Part shown: one piece after another, positions 42,761-53,944 of the stretch
Position numbering within the stretch: position 1 is the first letter of the stretch
How the letters are laid out: every line of letters starts with the position of its first letter
Source of the DNA: Diatrype stigma
Taxonomy: Eukaryota > Ascomycota > Sordariomycetes > Xylariales > Diatrypaceae
NCBI GenBank assembly: GCA_022225965.2
Contig: JAKJXP020000063.1
Coordinates: 62,001-126,000 of the forward strand
Length of the DNA stretch: 64,000 bases
Reading direction: 5' to 3'
Notes under the pieces: model-generated
The model's database searches: none
What the model was told of the DNA's origin: nothing
The model's input: the letters and a program-made list of their open reading frames with translations, nothing else
Translations under genes and position numbers: made by a program

Positions 42761-44212
42761 AGAATTCTTTACATTCGACATGCGAACCTGCAATGAGCGT
42801 GTATGAAAGAGGGAGAGAGAAGGGGATCATGGGAGGGGTGGGCAACAAATGCCCAGATAGAAAGATTCCAGGGGAGAGTCAACAACAGAGACGCGACGGA
42901 GAGGGACAGCTGAGAGTAGCTCGTTTCGGTTTCACATTTGTTATATCATGTCATTAGATAACTACGCGTTGTTATGGTATTGGAAGGGAACAAAACAAAG
43001 TCGTCCCTCAACAAGCATGCAACGCAAGGCAAGTGCATAAGTAACTAGGGGGGGTTGCGGTCACGAGGGTTTAAACTCCTTGCTCCTGCTACTACTTTTA
43101 GTGGCTACGGATGGCCGGATGAATGGATGGATGGAGTTGACGGGAAGGAAATATACCATTCTATTGTAGCTTATCAATTCCAAACACCAGGTTATTTTTG
43201 TCCTTCCTCTGGATGCCTGCTTGGCGGACCAAGCCAACCCTTCGTAGTTACTTCGGTTTCCATCTTGTTTTCTCTCGAAATGCTCACCATAATCATACAT
43301 TTTACGGAAGCAGGAAGCACCATTCGAACTTAATAGGGTATATGCTGTCGTTTCAGAATATACATGCATAGTGCCACTTCGAGTACAGAACTGCCACAAG
43401 CTTTACTTTCTTAGCATATACCTAGGTTCTTAGCTGTGTAGCAGGTAGAGGTCCTCACAGTTGATGAGTCGTGCGCCTGAGATGTACTCCTCGTAGGCAA
43501 TTATATAGGTATTAAATTTATATACGTATGTGTATACGTGAGAATGTATGTTGATACATGAAACTACTAATACCTACTGATAAGAGGTAAGAACCCACGT
43601 CCGTACGTACGTACTCAGGCAAGTCAGGTGAGCAGGGAGGCAGTGAGGCGCCAAAGTTACTTGGGTAGTGCAGTATGTAAGTATGTAGGTAAGTAAACAA
43701 ATAATGAGTGAACTCCTGAAACGCCATGCTCTTCGATTGATCGATGACACTTTGCCCGCTTGCCCGCTTGCTCGATAGGCAGGTTAGGTAGATTAAGAAG
43801 TCAGCTAATTATTAAGCCATCCAACCACAGAATCCGCCGACTTGGCCGCTTGCTTCTCGTCCCGTCTCTTTCCTTGCTGGATCCCTGAACAGATAGACAG
43901 ATGTTTGAGATCATGCATGCTAAATTCCAAGGTATGAATGAAAACCACCAATGGCCACGGAGCGTGTCGTTGTTATGGTCATTGGAAAGGAAGGCATTTC
44001 CGATGATCCCGTCAAAGGTGAACGAACAACAAATGGCTGCATGTCCAACCATCTCGGGTCCCTTTCTTGCTTTCGGAATTTCACGGATGTGTTCAGCTCA
44101 TCGCATTTCCTTTGCCACACGATAGATAAACACATACCGGGCATGCTCGTTAGTCTATCTGATGGTAGAGACCGGCCGCCCTTTCCATTCCATTCCATCT
44201 CGTTTTTGTCTA
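42761..44212. other. Convergent intergenic region
   Basis: 1.45 kb between the SUN gene (+) and sec1 (-) contains both 3' UTRs. Around 43590-43700 lie (GTAC)n and (GTAT)n-type short repeats. No gene is supported. Confidence 0.55.
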
Positions 44213-46750
44213 TTATTTCTTGATGCCGAGGAAGTTTCGCTTCTTCTTTTCCTTCTCCGCCTTGGGCGGCTTTCCGCCCGACCCCAGCGGCAGAGACGAC
44301 GTGGATGCCGAGCTATGGTTGCGATGGTGGAGTATGCCGCCGCCGCCGCCGTTCGACGGTTGCGGCACCATCATCTGCGGCGGCGGTGGCCTACTACCGC
44401 CGCTAAGTGACATGTTAGCCATAGCCTGTGTTGGCGGAACCCCCGGCGACACAGGGCCGCCGCCAGCGCTCGGGTGCGGCCGGGGCGGGATGCCAGCGGC
44501 ATGCGTATGCGCGTGGGGTCCCACTGGGGGGCGAGGCGGACCACCCGAGCTCATGCCCATGCCCATCGGCGGCGGGATGGGCTTCTCGAGCTCGAAAAGG
44601 TGGGCGGGGGCGCGGGGAGGCGGGCGCTCCATGGGCAGGTCGAGGCGACGGCGGTCCACGCTGAGGTCGCCAACCTGGCGGACGAACAGCTGCGGGGTGA
44701 GCATGTGGCTGGTGGCGAGGAAGACATCGCGGTTCATGGCGGCGCCGACCTCGTAGCAGGCGCGGCTCTCCGAGAAGGTGGCCCCGCCCGCCATAAAAAC
44801 AATGATGCGCTGCCGGTTGTCGACCTGCCGGCGCCCGGCGCCCGCCCAGCTAGGCTTCGCCGCCCGCAGCGAGCCCATGTTCGCAACCGCGTCCTCGTTA
44901 GGGTCCAGCGGCGGCTTGACGTAGGGGAATACCGTCTGGTCCAGTGCGCCCCTGCACATGTGCTCCAACATCGATTTCAAAGCCGGGTTAAAGCGGGACA
45001 TGTAGCTTTCTTCGTCCACGGGCATCTTGGGATCCAGAGGGAACAAGGGCGGGTTTTCCCTCCTGGGCTCTTTGAGGTCCTTAATAGTCCGGCCACCTAG
45101 ATGCTCCAAGTTTGTGGCAATCTCGGCGTCTTGAGGCGGCAGCGCCGCGTGCGCTAGGAGCCGTTTGACGTCTTCGGGAATTACACCGTCTCGGTAGAGC
45201 AAGTACATAAGGACTAGGCGTAAGCGGTCTGATTGCGATATGGCCTCGTCATCTAGGAGGCGAACGACGGTCTCTAGTACGTTCTTCGGCTTCCGGTTAT
45301 CCTCATCGAGGCCGGTAGCCATAGTCTGCTCAATGGGCGAAAGCTCATTGAGCTTGTGGGTCTGAAAGATGTCCATGCAAGCTTGTGCCATGTTCATGTG
45401 TAGCGAGTACATCTCCTTCATCTCCTGAAACTGTGGCAACCCCGCCATCATATCCTTAATTGCGTTTAAGCTAGTCGTGTTGCTTTCCGAATTGACGAAA
45501 TGCGGATTCTGTTCGAGAAACTTCCGGAAGTCACCCATCAACTTATCGATGGTGTCTTTCATGTGCCTGTGGCGGTTTTCCACCCAGACCTTGTCTTTAT
45601 CTGCCAATTCCATATCTTTCTCCTCGGCATCTGGCGTCCCCTCGTTGATCATCAAACGGTATGTCGTCTTGTCCCCATCCTTAATGGGGAGAAGGTCGTG
45701 AGCCATTGCTTGGTACGTAAACTCGTGAATCAAGGGAGCCATGAGATCCATAGATCTATCTGTCACCACAAGTATACTCTGTGGTCTTGAACTTGGCGGA
45801 GGGAAGTTGGGGTTCCACTGCGCATATTCGTCCAACTCCTCCGAGATAAATCGCGCGAGGTGCATACATAGTACACTAGCTTCGTGTGTTGCGACCTTGG
45901 GCTTATAATAACGGACCTTGGGATATTCACCTAGAGACACACAGAGTCCGGTAATCTATACCTCTTAACGTAAGTCATCCGCCCAGAGCCAAGTTGGAGG
46001 AGAGTTGACCAACCTTTTGAGCTAAATCCTGCATATGCCTCTTGACTAGCCCATTGCAAGCCGGGTGGTATAGGACTGGAAAGCTCCAAGGGTCTCGAAA
46101 GGTGACCACATGCGACTCTCGGGGGTAGTAGTCGATAGCTAGCGTCTCGAAGCCAGCTATTTGCTGTTTCGCGAAGGATGACTGGTCTATCCTGTGTCTG
46201 AGTTGTGGGCTGAGTACCGATGTCCATACCAGAAAGCACTTTCTGTATCGTCTTCGCTCAAAGTCCGCCATGAGGCAGTCGAGTATATGTGGCTGTGGCG
46301 ATACGAGGTATATCGCGTCCATCGTCGGGTTCGGCTCTCTCCGGTCCTCGATCCGCTCAATATCTAGTCCACCCCATTCAGAAACTGTGTGGTGCTACAC
46401 GGCCATACGAGGTACTTACTTGCGATGTTGTGGTTGAGGATGTCATCTTCCTTTACAACATTGTCTATGATCTTCTTGGCGCCCTCGTCGATCACCAGGA
46501 CTTTCCACTACTCGGGTTACGGTATCAGCATATATTTGCATATAGCTTGCGAAAACTAAGGTACTCGCAGGCGCCGTCACTCACGTCTCCGGCAGTAATG
46601 TGCCGTATCGTATCTATGATGACTACGCGCAAACAAGGACACAGTGCGTTAGCTTCATACTACCCCTATCGATCATGAAGATGGAGTTGTATGGGTAAGG
46701 TAAAGAGGAATCTCACTTTGGCGCTGTTCTTGGATCACAGATACCCCCAT
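44213..46750 (-). CDS. sec1: Sec1 (Sec1/Munc18 family) exocytosis protein
   Basis: Five exons encode 750 residues: 46750-46717, 46622-46585, 46507-46420, 46363-46014 and 45955-44213. Phases agree at every junction, and intron 1 has a GCTAAC branch. The N-terminus reads MGVSVIQEQRQIIIDTIRHI, then GDWKVLVIDEGAKKIIDNV and ILNHNIANIERIEDRREPN, diagnostic of Sec1. The core continues through MDAIYLVSPQPHI, CVSLGEYPKVRYYKP, SILVVTDRSMDLMAPLIHEF, a helical domain 3a, and IIVFMAGGATFSESRACYEV. Sec1/Munc18 proteins bind syntaxin and assembled SNAREs and promote vesicle fusion at the plasma membrane, here probably at hyphal tips. The C-terminus adds about 130 Pro/Gly/Met-rich residues and ends KKKRNFLGIKK, a basic tail. 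The donor of intron 4 (GTTGGT) is non-consensus and is the least certain junction. Confidence 0.92.
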
Positions 46751-48043
46751 ATTGGCATTTGGCCTTCCAGGCAGCTGGACAATACGTCAATGGGTTGAAT
46801 GTATTCCACACGAGGCTCGGGCTGCCAAAATGACAGCGGGGAGTTTGTCGGTCGCAGGCTTTCGTTGTTCTACGTAGGTATGTACAGTAAAACAAAACGG
46901 GACGTAACCAGCGAGAGCTTCTCGGCGTGGACGACTGTTCAGAGGTGGCTATCCGAGTGGGTACGGTCGTGTTGATAATGAAATCCTATCTCGAAGGTTT
47001 CGAATTCGTGGACTTCGTGGGCCTCGTTCACCTGGGGCAGGATAGGAAATACTGGTCGGTTCGGTGTCCCTCCGTTCACTATTGGGGCGAGAGGACGCCT
47101 GTATGGATGACTGTAACTGTTATGCTTGTACGTTTGTATGCTATGTAGGTGGTCTGTTTGTCAAAGGCAGGGCTGGCAGGATGGAGTGAGGTTGAATGGC
47201 AATGTCTCGGTCTGCATTGTCCACGGCGTATTTATTGTGTTGTGTATTGTGTCTTGTATATGCAAAGTGTAAGTTGTAGGTAACTGCGGCTGCGAAACCG
47301 ACCGTGACCTGTCTGGCCTGCCTGGCCTGCCTGGCCTGTCTGGTCCCTTTGGTGGGGTTTTGTCAATGCGAGAATGCGACGTGCGACATTGACCGCTTGA
47401 AGCTAAGTCCAGTAGGTAGTTACAAGTAGGTTATAGGGGGGTCCTGGGGGGTTATGGGCAGGTATAGGTAGGTAGATATTACCCCACTTCCATTCCCAGT
47501 TGAGGCGACGGATCGACCCTTGATTGGTCTGCTAATGGTTAAGTGTTGCAGTTGCTTGCAGCAAGTCTCGGTATTTCTTCAATAAATTCAATGTATACGG
47601 TAAGGATAGACCTAGGGCAGAAGCGACCAAGATAATGCGTACGAGGTGCATACTAGAAGGGAAGTATATTCATGTTGAGTACCTACCTAGTCATTTACGA
47701 ATTGCAGGCTATAAATGAAGCTGTTACTCAAACGAGAATTGCCAAATACACCAAATACTGTACTTACATTTCAATCAAGCATGATATCTTCAAATGCAGG
47801 TTACAAGATTGGGTATAACTATATCATGTATCCAGGGGTTGGCTCCCCTGAACGGACGGCACCATCGATATAATACAGTCTACATACCACTACGTTGCGC
47901 TATCTTGTAGGTTTACACGCCTACTTTTACATAGGTTGATCCTCTCTCCCTCTCCTACTTATTGGTTTACAACCTTGGGTGAGGAGACGGAGACGAGGCG
48001 AAGGGACAGTCGACCCAGCTCCGCGATCATGCTGAGCTTCGGG
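46751..48043. other. Intergenic region upstream of sec1
   Basis: 1.3 kb carries the sec1 promoter. It includes a 9-bp tandem repeat (47313-47343) and a GGTA-rich stretch near 47460-47480. A 73-codon open frame at 46927-47148 is unsupported. Confidence 0.55.
47313..47343. repeat. 9-bp tandem repeat (CTGGCCTGC)
   Basis: Three to four imperfect copies of CTGGCCTGC/CTGGCCTGT lie upstream of sec1. Function is unknown; likely a simple-sequence expansion. Confidence 0.75.
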
Positions 48044-48477
48044 TTACCGAAATTGCCCTGTCCTCAGATACGAGGATAATGCGCGGTCCATCTCCTCAGC
48101 GTGGTGCTCGAGAAACCCGTAAATACCGCGCACGAAGGGGTTGCCCTTGAAGCAACGCGTCGAAGGACGGAGCGTATTTGGAATCGGTGACCTCGAGTAC
48201 ACCGGGAATCCGGATCCCGGCGCTGCCGCAGACGCGCTGGAATACCCTGTTGATGGCCTCGGTCACGGCCCGGTTGATGATCATGTCGCCGGCGAGCCAC
48301 CAGAACGTCTTCAGGATACCATCACCACTACCACCCGCGGCTGCGCGCACGTTGTCAACGAGCATCTCGCGATACCACATCGCGGTCAACCGCGGGGCGG
48401 CGCTTATTCTCCTGAATCGACACCCAGTGGGCTTGCCAATTCCCGGCGTGCGCGTCGAATTACCGCCGGCTGAAGCT
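48044..48477 (-). pseudogene. Frameshifted 3' remnant of an unrecognised gene
   Basis: Reading down the minus strand, one frame gives a coherent GC-rich protein: TPGIGKPTG, WYREMLVDNV, ILKTFWWLAGDMIINRAV and IPGVLEVTDSKYAPSFDALLQ. At about 48140-48150 that frame turns to nonsense, while the adjacent frame continues sensibly as GNPFVRGIYGFLEHHAEEMD, RALSSYLRTGQFR and a stop at 48044. The switch lies in a GGG run, so a one-base insertion explains it. No intron with good sites would bridge it. I do not recognise the family. A sequencing error in the G run, which would make it an intact last exon, is the main alternative. No convincing upstream exon was identified. Confidence 0.5.
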
Positions 48478-48566
48478 GACCTGGATGGACTGGGTTGAAG
48501 GGTACCAAAGTGCGCTGATGATGTTATTAATGCATTGTTCCTAACCTTCTGCTATACATCTGCCCT

Positions 48567-49286
48567 TTATCCTCCCCCTAGGTACTTTTCAATGTCAGGG
48601 TTACCAAATATCTGCTCCCTTAACTTCTCCTGTCGTTTCCGATCCTCGGCCACCATCTTGCGCACCTTTTTCGCGTCATATGTCTGTGTTTTCTCCTTTT
48701 TCTTTGGCACGAAGTCCTTCGGTACTTCAACCCCTATCCCCATAGTATCGCGCTTTGGTTTCGCCTTGAGGGGAAACTGTATACCTTGATGAGCAGCACC
48801 TAGGCCCTGCCTGGAGTCGGGGTCCCAGCCTTGAGATTGAAGCACGCCCATGCCCATCCGCGAGCGATCAAGGGCGGATGGCGGATGTGAGTGTTCCAAG
48901 CATACTTGATGAGCAAGCGATGCCTCGTGCGGCCGTAGGGTGGAGGTTCCACCCGGGACTGCTTGGTCCTCATCTAATGGTAGTTTGCAGATTTCGCATA
49001 CAGAGGGAATGGCCCCCATTGAAGGTTCTGAAACAGATCTAGAGGTATCTTGGCTTGCATCTTTGGGCAAAACTAAGCTGAGATAGAGGTCTGATATAGA
49101 TTTGGACGGCTTCCGTTCTATACTGCTGTCTGTGGAGTTGAGCTCCCCAGAGGAAGCGGGGACAAATACAACTCGCTTTCGCTTGAGTCCTGACCCGAAT
49201 GGTCGCTTGTGTTGAAGCGGAATATCATACTCGGGATCGTCTTCATACTGGTCAGCATGGGCATCATGTCCTGCGTGATTCGCCAT
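48567..49286 (-). CDS. G-patch protein, GPANK1-like
   Basis: 239 residues are encoded from ATG 49286, whose context (CCCACCATGGCG) is an excellent Kozak match; an upstream in-frame ATG at 49322 is less likely. Residues about 97-132 carry CEICKLPL with later His residues (PHEASLAHQVCLEH), a probable zinc-binding segment. A G-patch follows at about 144-185 (MGMGVLQSQGWDPDSRQGLG, then KRDTMGIGV). This pairing of a Cys/His segment with SALDRSRMG and a G-patch is characteristic of GPANK1-type proteins. G-patch domains recruit and stimulate DEAH-box RNA helicases, so a role in RNA processing is inferred. The C-terminus is Lys-rich and helical. No ankyrin repeats are present, unlike animal GPANK1. 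Confidence 0.82.
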   Translation of the reverse strand: MANHAGHDAHADQYEDDPEYDIPLQHKRPFGSGLKRKRVVFVPASSGELNSTDSSIERKPSKSISDLYLSLVLPKDASQDTSRSVSEPSMGAIPSVCEICKLPLDEDQAVPGGTSTLRPHEASLAHQVCLEHSHPPSALDRSRMGMGVLQSQGWDPDSRQGLGAAHQGIQFPLKAKPKRDTMGIGVEVPKDFVPKKKEKTQTYDAKKVRKMVAEDRKRQEKLREQIFGNPDIEKYLGGG

Positions 49287-49956
49287 GGTGGGTGCGCATC
49301 CGTAGCGATGATTTACTTCCAATCAGCTCCTCGACCGCCAAAGCGGAAGACGGCAAACGGAAGGCCTCAGATTTCCCTGTTTATTGAACTATTCGAGATT
49401 CAGCAGGATTATGATGGTGATGATAGTAGTGATGAAGTAAATACTTGCCTAGTAGGTAGGCAGTACGTAGTAGGAAAGGACGTGTAGGTATGCGGATCTG
49501 TGGATGTGGGGGCCGGTTGTCGGTCTAGAGTTGAGGCCGGCTGGAGCCACTCATGACCTCGAACCTGGCAGCCTGGCTGCCTGGAAACAACCTGAAGATC
49601 CAAGGTTGTGATGTACCCTGTACGGAGTGCTCACATACATGTATGTACTTCCAGGGAACCTTGGAAGACTTAAACTTTAAAATGGGCCCATCACATTACG
49701 TACATATTAGCAGCTGTATGTACCTGCTCAGCTATGCACGCAGGGTACGTACGTATTGTATATGTAGCCTCACTCGCTTTTGGAATTCTGCAAACTTCTA
49801 TAATACTAGCACGAAACCTTGACGAAGCCTGAAACCCCCTTTTGCGATCGAGAAGCCCTCTAGTTGTCAGGTGGATGGATATACGACAGCAAACATGATA
49901 TAAACCTTGAAAGCACCAAAACAAACAGTCGTTCCTCTCACGAATCGCCGTCCACC
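49287..49956. other. Divergent promoter region
   Basis: 670 bp separate the G-patch gene (-) and the SDR gene (+). The region likely holds two promoters and a leader with upstream non-ATG frames. No gene is supported. Confidence 0.6.
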
Positions 49957-51222
49957 ATGGTGCTTCCATTCCTTGAAGAAATCCTCGAGAATGGGTTTCC
50001 ATCATGGGTGCCACAATGGGCGAGAGATCCATGGTCGTTCTTCCAGTTCGTCGCCATCACAGGGACCCTGTATCTTCTCAAGAATTACAGCAGCGGCACG
50101 GCGAATCCGACGGAGGCAGGCATGCACGGGAAAGTCGTGATGATCACTGGAGGGACCTCGGGCATAGGAGCAGCTGTCACTCGCGACTTGGCCCAGCGAG
50201 GGGCACAGATCGTGCTCCTCACCCGGCTGCCGCCGTCGAACCCCTTTCTGGCCGACTACATTGGCGATCTGCGCAAGCAGTCCAATAACCAGTTGATCTA
50301 CGCCGAGCAGGTCGACCTCTGCTCCTTGCACAGCATCCGACAGTTCGCGACGAAATGGATCGACAACGCCCCACCGAGACGACTCGACATGCTGATTCTG
50401 TGCGCCGCGACGCTCACACCTCCCGGGAAGAAGCGCATCCAGACGAGTGAGGGCATCGAAGAGACGTGGATGGTCAACTACCTCGCCAACTTCCATCTCC
50501 TGGGGATACTCAGCCCGGCGCTCAAAGCGCAGCCATTCGACCGCGACGTACGTGTCATCCTACCAACATGCTCGTCATATATATCCTCCCCGCCACTCAG
50601 CGAGGCTTTGGATAAGAAGAAATGGACACCTACCACGGCGTATGCCAGGAGCAAGCTGGCCCTCATGGTCTTCGGTCAGGCCTTTCAGAAGCATCTCGAC
50701 GCCTACAAGAGACCCGACCAGCTACCCATGAATGCCAAAGTCATCTTTGTAGATCCCGGATACACGCGCACTCTAGGTATGCGACGGTGGCTCACACGAG
50801 GCACCCTGTGGGGACTGATCGTCTACTTGGCTACTTACTTTCTATCATGGCTCTTCTTGAAGAGCCCTGAGATGGGCGCGCAGTCTATTCTATATGCTGT
50901 GATGGACCCAACCTTACGGAGGGAATCTGGCGGCAAGTTTATCAAGGAGTGTACTGCAGTAGACTTCGCCAGGGTAGATATCAAGAACGAAGAGGTCGCA
51001 AAAAAGCTCTGGGAGCACAGTGATAGCTTGATCGAGAAGACAGAGAAGGAGCAAGCCGCTCTGAGGGCGAAGGAGAAGAAGCAACAGGAGATGGAAGAAA
51101 AGGCGAAGAAGGAGGCCGAGAAGGCCGAGGAGATCGAGGCCCTAGTCAATGCTATCAAAAAGGGGAAGGGGAAGGAGGCTGAGAAGAAAGGATCTAAACG
51201 GAAGGGCAAGAAAGCATCATAA
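49957..51222 (+). CDS. Short-chain dehydrogenase, Env9/retinol-dehydrogenase-like
   Basis: 421 residues are encoded from ATG 49957 (CCACCATGGTG, a strong Kozak match). A hydrophobic helix at about 24-42 should anchor the protein in the ER or lipid-droplet membrane. The Rossmann domain has the cofactor motif TGGTSGIG at 64-71, CAATLTPP in the position of the NAG motif, and the catalytic YARSK at 229-233, with an upstream Ser in PTCSSYISS. A second hydrophobic segment (LWGLIVYLATYFLSWLFL) lies near 289-306. This domain order matches fungal Env9/RDH-like SDRs, which are lipid-droplet-associated oxidoreductases. The C-terminal 70 residues are a Lys/Glu coiled coil ending KGSKRKGKKAS. The substrate is unknown. 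Confidence 0.85.
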   Translation: MVLPFLEEILENGFPSWVPQWARDPWSFFQFVAITGTLYLLKNYSSGTANPTEAGMHGKVVMITGGTSGIGAAVTRDLAQRGAQIVLLTRLPPSNPFLADYIGDLRKQSNNQLIYAEQVDLCSLHSIRQFATKWIDNAPPRRLDMLILCAATLTPPGKKRIQTSEGIEETWMVNYLANFHLLGILSPALKAQPFDRDVRVILPTCSSYISSPPLSEALDKKKWTPTTAYARSKLALMVFGQAFQKHLDAYKRPDQLPMNAKVIFVDPGYTRTLGMRRWLTRGTLWGLIVYLATYFLSWLFLKSPEMGAQSILYAVMDPTLRRESGGKFIKECTAVDFARVDIKNEEVAKKLWEHSDSLIEKTEKEQAALRAKEKKQQEMEEKAKKEAEKAEEIEALVNAIKKGKGKEAEKKGSKRKGKKAS

Positions 51223-52073
51223 TGACTTAATACAATGTCACTATACTATACGTCCATCTCCTTTTGAAACGGATGGTGCCATGGTGAAACGGAGGTATAA
51301 CATGCCACCCATCAGCCCTTGAAGTAAATGTATCTCCATGAATTACTACCTACCCAAGTGCTTAAGTAAGTGCGTTGTTTCCATATACTATAGTAAGAAA
51401 GCGCCGCAAATAGGACCATCCAAATCGATGCCATATGGAAAAGATAGATCGTGAACGATGATAGGTAATGTGAATGTTTTATGATTCGAAGCACCCCAGC
51501 ATGCTTGATAGCCTACCTGATCCTATCCCTCGTTGGAAAAGCGCCGTATTTTCGATGGGGACACGTGAATATGACGACAAATATTGCCCAGTTGGTACAG
51601 CTTAGAGGGGTCAGGACTCAGGGGTTGTCAAGCTAATAAAGCTCCAAGCCGGCGGCTCGGGACATGCCTCGGTCGGTATCAGACCGTTCTACACTCATCT
51701 GGAGAAACGAGCATCATCGAATAATCAGTTGTATAATTGATATCCGTCCCAGACACGCGCAAGGGATATATTGTTCCACCCAGCCATCAACAAGGTCTGC
51801 TTTGCTTGCCTCCTAATGATTTACATGTCTAGATTCACCAATTCCCCAGCCACTACTTAGTTAGTTCTTACAGCCAGTCCCCGGCGCTAGAACGTAACCT
51901 CGGATCGATTATATCTCTTACATAATTCATCTTCCACCGCCCAAGCAACAACCCGGACGGAGCTTCACGCCGTGTGACCGTCCACCCGTCTACTTCTCAA
52001 TATCTACTTTGGTATCGGGCCTCGCGACCACATCTTCGGAACTGAACATCTTACCTACCTATCAACGACACGA

Positions 52074-52289
52074 ATGCCAGCGCCCGCGCCCGCGTCCGGA
52101 ATGGGGACGCCACGCCGAGGAGCGGTGGCACGTGATGTCTCCCACCTTCACCCCGTGTTCTTCACGGAGCGCCTGCGGAGATCTCCGTTCGCGTCCGGTA
52201 CCGCCGTGATAACTGGAACTCCCGTCGCGCACGGCTATGTGTACCATCCCCATGCCGCTGCTGGCGGGTTTGCCGTCGCGAGATTATGA
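52074..52289 (+). CDS. Hypothetical 71-aa protein
   Basis: An ATG-initiated frame in locally GC-rich sequence encodes a Pro/Ala/Arg/His-rich peptide with no recognised domain. The segment GTAVITGTPVAHGYVYHPH is mildly hydrophobic. It may be a real small gene or an upstream exon, but no downstream exon with good sites was found. Confidence 0.25.
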   Translation: MPAPAPASGMGTPRRGAVARDVSHLHPVFFTERLRRSPFASGTAVITGTPVAHGYVYHPHAAAGGFAVARL

Positions 52290-52979
52290 GCTTGTCTTGG
52301 CAGCTTTGGTACTTGGGGGTTGACTCGGTTTGGTCCAGGGAGAATGGGCGAAGGCGAGCGGGCGATAAGAGCTTTAGATGGAACCTTACGCCTACCTTAG
52401 CGAAGGGGTTTACGATAGTGGACGGATGGGTATCTTAAGAGCTACGGGATGGTGATCATGACCAGCGCTTCCGAAGCGGTCACGAGTGTTACGACTGTGA
52501 TATATTTTGCACTATCTTTGTTACGAAAAGGGGGAAAGTGGAAATGGAGCATTTTGCACTGGTTAACGCAGCTAATACCACGACTTGAGTGCTGACATAC
52601 TGTGCGGTACGAGATAAAAGCAAGTTTCTTGGGTTTCATTATGAAGTCGCCTGAGGACATGTGTATTTGAGTAAACTTGAGGATGAGATTGGGAAAGGTA
52701 GAACCGAATGTACACAGCTGTGATAATACAGTCAAGAGTGAACTCCCCCAACCCAGATCGATCCACCCGGCTTGGGTATCGATATTTATGCTAACCTTGA
52801 TCAAAAACGAAAAACAAAAACAAATTGAACTGCTGCCCTTCATATCTTCGTATGTTTTTTTTTTTTTTTTTTTTTTTGTCGCCCGTTGCCAATCGATAGC
52901 CTCCTCGTTCGACTGCAAGCTTAGTTGGACATGGGCACGACGCAAAAGCCGGCGATGATATAGTATGAGGAGGTTTAGA

Positions 52980-53048
52980 GGGGGTGCCGTCGTTGCGGCC
53001 CGCTGGACATAAGGAGACTGTCGAGACGGCCGCAACGACGGCACCCCC
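52980..53048. repeat. Perfect 21-bp inverted repeat abutting a stop codon
   Basis: Arm 52980-53000 (GGGGGTGCCGTCGTTGCGGC plus C) is exactly complementary to 53028-53048, with a 27-base loop. The pairing extends weakly outward into TTTAGA/TTTAA. The R-SNARE stop codon (53050-53052) lies one base outside the stem, so its mRNA would fold into a GC-rich hairpin just after translation ends. Confidence 0.9.
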
Positions 53049-53049
53049 T

Positions 53050-53944
53050 TTAATTCTTTACGGCGATTACGATGGTTACGATGATGAGGACGAGGACCAC
53101 GGCGAGCAGCGACATGAGCTTCACGTTCTTCCACCACATCTTGCGCTTGAGGCCGCGGCTGCGGACGCGGAACTCGCGCGCGTTGCCGCCGAGTCGGTCC
53201 GTCTTGTCGACGAGGAGGTCGATGCGCTCGCCGCGCTCGAGCAGGCCCTCGATGTTGCGGGTCATGATGCCGCGGACGTCGTCGATCTCGCGCTGGACGT
53301 TGTTGAGGGCGTCGTCGCGGCCGCCGGCCGTGGTGCCGAAGTCGACCATGAGCTGCTTCAGGGTGGCGTTGAAGGCCGCGGCGCCGTAGTTGGGAAGATC
53401 GGCGTAGTCAGTGGTCGCGGGGCGGAACTCGTCGAAGAAGCGCCGCCGTATCTCGAACAGGAACCCGAACGGCACCCGCCGCCCCAGCGACGCGTCCGCC
53501 ACCACCAGGAACGTCAGCCCGCCCGCCGAGGGCGACGGCGTATCCCCGCCCGATGGCGCCTCCGCGATGTAGTGGATGTGGTTCGACCCGTGCGTGTACG
53601 TCAGCTTCTGCGGCGCGTCGTGCCCGATCTTCGGCAGGATGATCGACGCGAGCGACGACGTCTGCGACGACGCCGACGTTGTGCATTCCGAGAGGATCGT
53701 CGTGTTGTGCGCTATGCAGGAGCTGAACAGATCGGCGGGGGAGAGAGACACACACCCTGCTGTTTAGTACTCTTGCATACTTCCAAAACGTGAAACTCAC
53801 ATGACTATGACTACACGCCCGCACACGGCCGCAGGAGGGAATGGAATGGGATGGAATGGTCGGGATGATGGGATCGGGACACGACACACGGGGATGGGAG
53901 ACGCACTAGAGGAGTGGAGTCTGTGGTGTTGAAGAGGATGCCAT
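53050..53944 (-). CDS. R-SNARE, VAMP7/synaptobrevin-like with longin domain
   Basis: Two exons, 53944-53907 and 53722-53050, give 236 residues. Donor GTGCGT and acceptor TTCAG join TPQTPLLY to SCIAHNTTILSE, recreating the longin-domain start in phase. The longin domain spans residues about 10-120, the SNARE motif about 145-205 (including NIEGLLERGERIDLLVDKTD, with the zero-layer Arg), and a C-terminal anchor about 213-233 (MSLLAVVLVLIIVTIVIAV). This is the VAMP7/Nyv1 type, acting in vacuolar or late endosomal fusion. The longin domain has Gly/Ser/Pro-rich insertions (GGDTPSPSAGG). The protein ends immediately before a strong hairpin in the 3' UTR. Confidence 0.9.

Larger units (their letters stand above)
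51223..53049. other. Intergenic region with hairpin and poly-T
   Basis: 1.8 kb between the SDR gene (+) and the R-SNARE gene (-). It includes a 71-codon candidate (52074-52289), a T23 run (52855-52877) and a 21-bp perfect inverted repeat next to the R-SNARE stop. No other gene is supported. Confidence 0.55.

Noticed and set aside
52984..53793. 269-codon plus-strand frame over the R-SNARE gene
   Set aside because: It is antisense to a well-supported spliced R-SNARE and starts inside the hairpin. Its Arg/Asp/Val-rich product has no domain.
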